DNA from: JANXDG01 sp964561135
Lineage (GTDB): Bacteria; Elusimicrobiota; Endomicrobiia; DTEH01
Length of the DNA stretch: 11,647 bases
Direction: 5' to 3'
Assembly (NCBI GenBank): GCA_964561135.1
Contig: CAZLOB010000014.1
Span: 1 to 11,647, forward strand
The translations under genes were made by a program, and so were the position numbers. Shown here piece after piece: positions 1 through 4,327 of this stretch. The number at the start of each line of letters is the position of its first letter. Within the stretch, counting starts at the first letter, position 1. The notes under the pieces were generated by a model. That model was not told where the DNA came from. It made no database searches and was given only the letters and a program-made list of their open reading frames with translations.

Positions 1-1
1 A

Positions 2-322
2 AAAACATCTGAGATAATAATTTTTGCAGAAGGTGCAGGTAATGTAAGAGAGTTTGCTTTAAAACTTGAAGCAAAAATTAATATCCCAGTAAGAGTTTCT
101 TCATTAGGATATATTCAGCGAGGTGGAGCACCATCTGCAAGGTCAAGAATACTTGCATCACTTTTTGGCGAATACGCAGTTGAGCTTATTTCAAAAAATA
201 TAAAAAACAAAGTTGTTGTGATAAAAAACAATAAAATTGAATGTATTGATATAAAAACTGTTGTTTCCAAAGAAAAACCAATTGATAAAAATTTACTTAA
301 ATTAGTTGATGAATTAGGATAA
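2..322 (+). CDS. pfkA: 6-phosphofructokinase, C-terminal part (5' end outside window)
   Basis: This is the last 106 codons of a phosphofructokinase, the glycolytic enzyme that phosphorylates fructose 6-phosphate to fructose 1,6-bisphosphate in the cytosol. Reading begins at base 2 and ends at TAA 320-322. The signature is LGYIQRGGAPSARSRILAS, equivalent to the LGHIQRGG segment whose His and Arg bind the sugar phosphate in the E. coli enzyme. Here the His is Tyr and the Arg is kept. The remaining sequence matches the usual helical tail. Residues that would separate ATP-dependent from pyrophosphate-dependent enzymes lie outside the window, so the phosphate donor is unknown. The next gene starts 12 bp downstream, and its ribosome site AAGGAG directly abuts this stop, so the two are probably co-transcribed. 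Confidence 0.93.
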   Translation, partial: KTSEIIIFAEGAGNVREFALKLEAKINIPVRVSSLGYIQRGGAPSARSRILASLFGEYAVELISKNIKNKVVVIKNNKIECIDIKTVVSKEKPIDKNLLKLVDELG

Positions 323-334
323 GGAGTAAAAAAT

Positions 335-1198
335 ATGAGTAAACGAGAAAATAAACTGTGGAATATTGTCAAATATTCTTTAGAAAAACACTATAAGTAC
401 AAATGCTCTAATCCTGATTCTAAACGGAAAAAATTAAAGAAAGGGTTTACCAATATTGGCATTAGAGGTATAATCCCCGATGTAATAGGGATAAAAGAAG
501 TTGGAAACCGTTATGAACCTAAGATTGAAATAATTGCTGTAGAGGTGAAAGAAGAACAACCAATTTATAGAGAAAGAGAAATGGACCAAGCCAAACGAGC
601 TTCTATGTTTGCTCATAAAGTTTTCTTAGCCGCTCCAAGAGAATTTAAACCTGAAGAAATTGAATTAGCTGTTGAGAAAAGAATTGGTTTATTTGAAATA
701 AATCAAAAATCAAAAAAATTAAAATTAGTTTTACCTTCGCCATTTTTTGAACCACAAGAAATAAAAGTTATTGAACTAATGAGGAAACTTGAATTTTTTA
801 AATGTACTATATGTAATTGTTACTGGAACAAAAATTTATTAAAATTCACTGGATACAGACCTCTTCATACTTTTTCTAGCGGAAAAACTACAAAGTTTGT
901 AAAGTTTATTTGTGAAAAATGTGCGAGTAAAATTTATGAACTTCTCTCTAAAGACTTAAAAGAGAAGTTTTTAGAGGAATGGAAATTTAAAAGAATAGCA
1001 AAAAGATTGGAGAAAATCCTTTTCAAAACTAAAAATTTTGTAGGTAAACAAGAATTTTTAAAAATCATAAACAGAATAGCCAAGATAGAGCAACAAATCA
1101 AAAGTGCTAAAAGAAGGTTAAGAGATTCGTTTAACAAAAAAATAGAAAAACTTAAAAAACAAATAAGAAAAATCAAGAAAAGTTTAAAAGCTGTTTAA
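335..1198 (+). CDS. Putative PD-(D/E)XK-fold nuclease with zinc-ribbon-like cysteines and basic helical tail
   Basis: A 287-aa protein I do not recognise as a named family. The start is supported by AAGGAG at 321-326, 8 nt before ATG. Seen in the sequence: an N-terminal region with P48-D49, then a strand ending E70-V-K72, then Q85 in a helix (DQAKRAS), then a strand VFLAAP and IGLFEI. This D...ExK...Q order is the classic layout of restriction-endonuclease-like (PD-(D/E)XK) domains. Residues 157-196 carry C157xxC160 and C193xxC196, a likely structural zinc site. From about 205 to the end the chain is Lys/Arg-rich and predicted helical, suitable for coiled coil or nucleic-acid contact. No signal peptide or membrane segment is seen. 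The inferred role is DNA cleavage or repair, but no partner methylase or helicase is adjacent, so the job is unknown. Confidence 0.75.
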   Translation: MSKRENKLWNIVKYSLEKHYKYKCSNPDSKRKKLKKGFTNIGIRGIIPDVIGIKEVGNRYEPKIEIIAVEVKEEQPIYREREMDQAKRASMFAHKVFLAAPREFKPEEIELAVEKRIGLFEINQKSKKLKLVLPSPFFEPQEIKVIELMRKLEFFKCTICNCYWNKNLLKFTGYRPLHTFSSGKTTKFVKFICEKCASKIYELLSKDLKEKFLEEWKFKRIAKRLEKILFKTKNFVGKQEFLKIINRIAKIEQQIKSAKRRLRDSFNKKIEKLKKQIRKIKKSLKAV

Positions 1199-1258
1199 GT
1201 TTTTTGATATAAAATGGACTTTTAAGTTTACTCTACGATATTTTTTATTTTTTCACTC

Positions 1259-1316
1259 GTAGGGCAAGGCTTTAGCCTTGCATAAGTTATATTGCAAACC
1301 TAAAGGTTTGCCCTAC
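1259..1316. repeat. REP pair, unit 1 (L1 1259-1281, R1 1294-1316)
   Basis: L1 reads GTAGGG then the 7-bp arm GCAAGGC (its G shared with GTAGGG), loop TTTA, arm GCCTTGC. R1 on the minus strand reads GTAGGG with arms GCAAACC and GGTTTGC around TTTA. The 12-bp spacer is ATAAGTTATATT. This is the reference copy; L1 is identical to L2, L3 and L4, and R1 is identical to R3. Confidence 0.92.
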
Positions 1317-1338
1317 AATGTTTATTGTTTTTTCACTC

Positions 1339-1396
1339 GTAGGGCAAGGCTTTAGCCTTGCGTAAGTTATATTGCAAACCTGAAGGTTTGCCCTAC
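1339..1396. repeat. REP pair, unit 2 (L2 1339-1361, R2 1374-1396)
   Basis: Same layout as unit 1, with spacer GTAAGTTATATT. R2 differs from R1 by one loop base (CCTGAAGG instead of CCTAAAGG); both stem arms are unchanged, as expected when the stem is under constraint and the loop is not. Confidence 0.92.
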
Positions 1397-1451
1397 GATG
1401 TTTTTTATTTTTTCACTTGTAGGGCAAGGCTTTAGCCTTGCAATAAATTTT

Positions 1452-1943
1452 ATGAATAAAGAATTTTTTAAAAAACGTATACGGTTGAAAGATTTTGATT
1501 ATATAGGTCGATATAGATATTTTGTTACAATTTGTACAAATAAAACTGTAGGGCAATGCTTTAACATTGCAAACAAAGAAGTTATAGATGAGTTAATAGA
1601 AATGTTAAAATTTACTGCTAAACAATTTGATTTTACAGTATGGGTCTATTGTTTTATGCCTGATCATTTACATTTACTTGTTGAAGGAAACAGTGATACA
1701 TCAAATTTTAAAAAATTTATTTCAATGTTTAAACAAAAAAGTGGATTTTATTATAACAAAATATTTGGTAAAAAGCTTTGGCAAATAAATTATTATGAAC
1801 ATGTGCTTAGAAGAGAAGAAGTTACAGAGAAAGTTGCAAGATATATATTAGAGAATCCTGTGAGGAAAGGGTTAGTTGAAGATTTCAGAAAGTACCCCTT
1901 TTCTGGTTCTTTTGTATTTGACATTAATAGTTTGCAAACCTAA
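1452..1943 (+). CDS. REP-associated tyrosine transposase (RAYT, Y1/HUH family)
   Basis: A 163-aa single-strand DNA transposase of the Y1 (IS200-like) superfamily, RAYT branch, which nicks and joins REP hairpins. Seen: YFVTICTN at 23-30; the HUH metal site in MPDHLHLLVE with H72 and H74; the region KLWQINYYEHVLRREE, where Y114 or Y115 is the likely nucleophile; and the RAYT tail ARYILENPVRKGLV. All catalytic elements are present. I chose ATG 1452: the open frame extends to an ATG at 1398, but those 18 codons are just repeat sequence (linker and L3), and family homology begins after 1452. No clear Shine-Dalgarno site precedes 1452, so expression may be low. Codons 33-40 are encoded by an internal copy of the REP hairpin (1548-1570), and the TAA stop (1941-1943) lies in the loop of R3. 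Confidence 0.9.
   Translation: MNKEFFKKRIRLKDFDYIGRYRYFVTICTNKTVGQCFNIANKEVIDELIEMLKFTAKQFDFTVWVYCFMPDHLHLLVEGNSDTSNFKKFISMFKQKSGFYYNKIFGKKLWQINYYEHVLRREEVTEKVARYILENPVRKGLVEDFRKYPFSGSFVFDINSLQT
1548..1570 (+). repeat. REP hairpin variant inside the transposase coding sequence
   Basis: This 23-bp stretch matches L at 20 of 23 positions. It keeps GTAGGGCAA and TTGC. The variable step is TG paired with CA, where L has GG with CC, so the stem is retained by a compensatory change; the innermost C-G pair becomes C-A. It is read in frame as VGQCFNIA, while the L hairpin read in the same phase gives VGQGFSLA. It replaces the segment that normally links the first strand to the first helix of the Y1 domain. 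Confidence 0.85.
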
Positions 1944-1980
1944 AGGTTTGCCCTACAATGTTTATTGTTTTTTTTCACTC

Positions 1981-2039
1981 GTAGGGCAAGGCTTTAGCCT
2001 TGCGTAAGTTATATTACAAACCTAAAGGGTTTGCCCTAC
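1981..2039. repeat. REP pair, unit 4 (L4 1981-2003, R4 2016-2039)
   Basis: L4 is identical to the other L copies and the spacer is GTAAGTTATATT. R4 is the most diverged right hairpin: its first base is A instead of G and it has one extra G in the descending arm (AAAGGG), giving 24 bp and a bulge. GTAG at the outer foot is kept. Confidence 0.9.
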
Positions 2040-2124
2040 GATGTTTTATTTTCAACACAAAAATTTTTAAGTTTACAAGAAACTAAAGTTTTAAAAAATC
2101 ATCAAAAATATAAGGAGGGGACAG

Positions 2125-2391
2125 ATGAAAATTGAAGTAAAAAAACCAACGCAAGAAGAACTTGAAAAACTTAATGTTAAGAATTGGCCCATATGGGAGT
2201 GTGAAGCATCTGAGTTTGACTGGGAATATGATGAAGATGAAACATGTTACTTTCTAGAAGGTAAAGTTAAAGTGATAACTGATAAAGAAGAGGTCGAAAT
2301 TAAAAAAGGTGATCTTGTAAAGTTCCCAAAAGGACTTAAATGTAGATGGGTTGTCTATGAAAAAGTAAGAAAACATTATTTTTTAGAATAG
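2125..2391 (+). CDS. Small cupin-domain protein (Cupin_3 / DUF861 type)
   Basis: An 88-aa single-domain cupin. A strong ribosome site (AAGGAGGGG, ending 5 nt before ATG) supports the start. The domain spans about 20-88: the first cupin motif is WEYDEDETCYFLEGKV (33-48) and the second is GDLVKFPKGLKCRWVV (62-77). The pattern matches the DUF861 group, small beta-barrels related to EutQ and ureidoglycine aminohydrolase domains. The usual cupin metal-binding histidines are missing, as is common in this group, so catalysis cannot be assumed. The downstream ParB-like gene begins 15 bp after the stop, and its ribosome site GGAGGG overlaps the stop codon, so the two form a tight pair. Substrate unknown. 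Confidence 0.85.
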   Translation: MKIEVKKPTQEELEKLNVKNWPIWECEASEFDWEYDEDETCYFLEGKVKVITDKEEVEIKKGDLVKFPKGLKCRWVVYEKVRKHYFLE

Positions 2392-2406
2392 GAGGGACCC
2401 CCTGCT

Positions 2407-3309
2407 ATGACAACAAAAAAAACTAAACACACAGAAGATGATCTTCCAACTGAAATTAAAAAACTTAAAGAAGAAGTTGAAGAAGAAGGTTGTAAAGTTT
2501 TAAGTATATTCAAAGAACCTTTTAGTGAACAATATCAATTACTTGTTGATATTCCCATTGAAAAAGTGCAACCAACACCTTACCAAAGAGATCTTTCAGA
2601 ACCGCATGTTAGAAGGTTAGTTGAAGTGATACGGAGTATAGGAAGGTATCTTGATCCAATTATCTTAGTTAGACCAAAACCAAACGTTTATTGGACACCA
2701 AACGGCAATCACAGAAGAGAAGCTATGATAAGGTTAGGCAAAGAAAGAATTATTGGTATTTTAATTCCTGATTATTCTGTATCATATCAAATTTTAGCTT
2801 TAAACACGGAAAAAGCTCACAATATCAAAGAAAAATCGTTAGAGGTAATAAGAATGTACAAAAGTATAATGGAAGAAGAACCTGAAAAAACTGAGGCAGA
2901 ATATAGTTTCCAATTTGAAGAAGCACCGTATATAACACTCGGAATTTTATACGAAGAAGACGAAAAGTTTTCAGGTGGGGCATATCATACGTTTTTAAAA
3001 AAAGTTGATCTATTTTTAGATTTACCTCTTAAGAAAGCTTTCGAAGAAAGAAAAAGAAGAGCAAAAGTTGTTGCACAAGTTGACGAAATAGTAAAAGATA
3101 TAATTACAAAAATAAAAGAGAGAGGTATCAACCATCCATTTTTAAAACAATTCGTTGTAAGTAAAGGTAATCCTTTTGGTAGAAAAAGAAAAGTTGATGT
3201 TGATTTTTATGAAGCTTTTGAAATGTTTAAAGAAAATCTTAAAAAAATTGATACATCAAAAGTAAGTTTAGAAGATATAGCGTCTGCTGAATTTGAAGAA
3301 AGTTATTAG
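2407..3309 (+). CDS. ParB/Spo0J N-terminal-like domain protein
   Basis: A 300-aa protein with a charged N-terminal segment (1-40, mostly Lys/Glu) followed by a ParB-like domain at about 45-130. Seen: IPIEKVQPTPYQRD (49-62), the helix LVEVIRSIGRYLDPIIL, and GNHRREAMIRLG (100-111), the counterpart of the GERRxRA box that in ParB forms the CTP/phosphate site. The GNHRR form occurs in ParB-like relatives that are not chromosome-partitioning proteins. The C-terminal half is charged and helical; I cannot recognise a helix-turn-helix there. No ParA gene is nearby, so a partition role is not supported; nucleotide binding, or a role with the cupin partner, is possible. It ends 3 bp before the convergent rtcA stop. 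Confidence 0.82.
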   Translation: MTTKKTKHTEDDLPTEIKKLKEEVEEEGCKVLSIFKEPFSEQYQLLVDIPIEKVQPTPYQRDLSEPHVRRLVEVIRSIGRYLDPIILVRPKPNVYWTPNGNHRREAMIRLGKERIIGILIPDYSVSYQILALNTEKAHNIKEKSLEVIRMYKSIMEEEPEKTEAEYSFQFEEAPYITLGILYEEDEKFSGGAYHTFLKKVDLFLDLPLKKAFEERKRRAKVVAQVDEIVKDIITKIKERGINHPFLKQFVVSKGNPFGRKRKVDVDFYEAFEMFKENLKKIDTSKVSLEDIASAEFEESY

Positions 3310-3320
3310 GTTTTAACTTT
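3299..3320. terminator. Possible bidirectional terminator between convergent genes
   Basis: An inverted repeat, AAAGTTA and TAACTTT around an 8-nt loop, covers the stop codons of the ParB-like gene and rtcA. On the plus strand it ends in five T residues (3318-3322). The stem has a single G-C pair and would be weak, so this is tentative. Confidence 0.25.
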
Positions 3321-4317
3321 TTGAAATAAATACAATTCTTCTATCTTTTATCTCAACATCAACATTTAAAAACTTTTTTATCACTTCAATATTTGATAAC
3401 ACATGATCTGTGATTTTACATACATAAACCTCACACCTATAATATGCTGCGAATGGTAAAATTTGGTCTGAAGAAAATCTATCAAGCCCACCTGAATCTA
3501 TATCTTCGTAAAGTATTGTTGCTGCTTCTTTTGCAACATCTTCAGCAGTTTTCCCCACTTCACCTACAGAAGAGCTACCAACAACACCATCCTCAAACTT
3601 AGCAAAAATTGTTATTCCACAACCATCACACATACTGTCAACATAATTTATATCTTGTTCAATTTTACAACCAAATTTTTTTAATATTTCAAACGCTCTA
3701 TTTGACATACGTTCAGCTACTTGCCTCTTTTTAAGACCTAAAGAAGAAACAGAAATAATTTTTATCTTTTCAAGTTTACCACTAACATTTATGTTTTTTA
3801 CAATATTCCCTTCTTTTGGTTCAATTAAAAATTTTACTAAACTTCCGCCTTTGGGATAAAAACCATGTTTTATAACTTCTAATTTTAACTCAACACCAAA
3901 TTTTCTTAACCAATATCCTAAAACATCTTTTACGAAATCAACAGATGCTGCCCATTTACCATATGTTGCACCACCATAAATTTCACCTTCTAACCGATGT
4001 TTTAACCCAACAATAAGTAGTGGTTGTAAAACAAGTCCAACTGAACCTGCTGTTTTTATTTCAATTGTAACTTTTTTACTTTTTATTTCTTTTGGAAAAA
4101 ATTCTAACTCAAGTGAACCCTTATACGCTCCGGAAAGTTCTGCAGAAGAGATATTTGAACAAGCAATTACTGCTTGAAGATGTTGTTCTTGTAAACCTGG
4201 GTTAGGTCTTTTTGCCCTTATATTGTATAAACTAAACGGTTGGTTTAACAAAATTGACAATCCTAACGCTGTTCTTAAAACTTGCCCACCACCAGTAACA
4301 CCGTCAATCTGTATCAT
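3313..4317 (-). CDS. rtcA: RNA 3'-terminal phosphate cyclase
   Basis: A 334-aa enzyme of the RtcA family, which converts RNA 3'-phosphate ends to 2',3'-cyclic phosphates using ATP through a covalent His-AMP. Seen: the N-terminal signature IDGVTGGGQVLRTALGLS (4-21), IRAKRPNPGLQEQHLQAV (33-50) with R34, R37 and Q45-H46, TAGSVGLVLQPLL (89-101), HGFYPKGG (151-158), and DHVLSNIEVIKKFL near the end, where H305 aligns with the adenylated His of E. coli RtcA. The length is normal. The odd point is the first signature: family members usually read DGxxGEGGGQ, but here two residues including the Glu are absent. The gene starts 10 bp after gyrA and has only a weak purine-rich ribosome site, which suggests co-transcription with gyrA. 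The RNA ligase RtcB, the usual partner, is not in the window. Confidence 0.93.
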   Translation of the reverse strand: MIQIDGVTGGGQVLRTALGLSILLNQPFSLYNIRAKRPNPGLQEQHLQAVIACSNISSAELSGAYKGSLELEFFPKEIKSKKVTIEIKTAGSVGLVLQPLLIVGLKHRLEGEIYGGATYGKWAASVDFVKDVLGYWLRKFGVELKLEVIKHGFYPKGGSLVKFLIEPKEGNIVKNINVSGKLEKIKIISVSSLGLKKRQVAERMSNRAFEILKKFGCKIEQDINYVDSMCDGCGITIFAKFEDGVVGSSSVGEVGKTAEDVAKEAATILYEDIDSGGLDRFSSDQILPFAAYYRCEVYVCKITDHVLSNIEVIKKFLNVDVEIKDRRIVFISKS

Positions 4318-4327
4318 AAAAACAACA

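Larger units (their letters stand above)
1419..1956 (+). mobile_element. RAYT-carrying element: L3 hairpin, transposase gene, R3 hairpin
   Basis: L3 (1419-1441) and R3 (1934-1956) are the same hairpins that lie 12 bp apart in the miniature units, here separated by 492 bp that hold one gene. This looks like an autonomous IS200/IS605-type layout, with left and right subterminal hairpins around an HUH transposase and no terminal inverted repeats or obvious target duplication. The short units 1, 2 and 4 would then be non-autonomous derivatives. L3 is identical to the other L copies and R3 is identical to R1, so the ends are not decayed. Mobility is inferred, not shown. Confidence 0.82.
1231..2056. 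repeat. REP/BIME-like array with 80-bp period, interrupted by a RAYT gene
   Basis: The array has four head-to-head hairpin pairs (L then R). L copies start at 1259, 1339, 1419 and 1981; the first three are exactly 80 bp apart. Each complete miniature unit is L (23 bp), a 12-bp spacer (ATAAGTTATATT or GTAAGTTATATT), R (23 bp), then a T-rich 22-24 bp linker ending CACTC or CACTT. A decayed R tail (CTCTACGAT) at 1231-1239 precedes unit 1, and a linker-like tail follows unit 4 to about 2056. All L and R hairpins have GTAG at their outer foot, the mark of REP sequences recognised by RAYT transposases. The third unit carries the transposase instead of the 12-bp spacer. The flanking genes are intact, so the array sits in an intergenic region. 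Confidence 0.92.

Noticed and set aside
115..372. 85-aa minus-strand open frame over pfkA
   Set aside because: It is antisense to a clear phosphofructokinase sequence; its hydrophobic content reflects AT-rich complementary codons.
1398..1451. Upstream in-frame ATG at 1398 as the transposase start
   Set aside because: The 18 extra codons are linker and L3 hairpin sequence, lie outside the Y1 domain, and no ribosome site precedes 1398. ATG 1452 fits the family N-terminus.
1259..2039. CRISPR array
   Set aside because: The regular 80-bp period comes from paired inverted hairpins with nearly constant spacers and linkers. There are no unique spacers and no cas genes.
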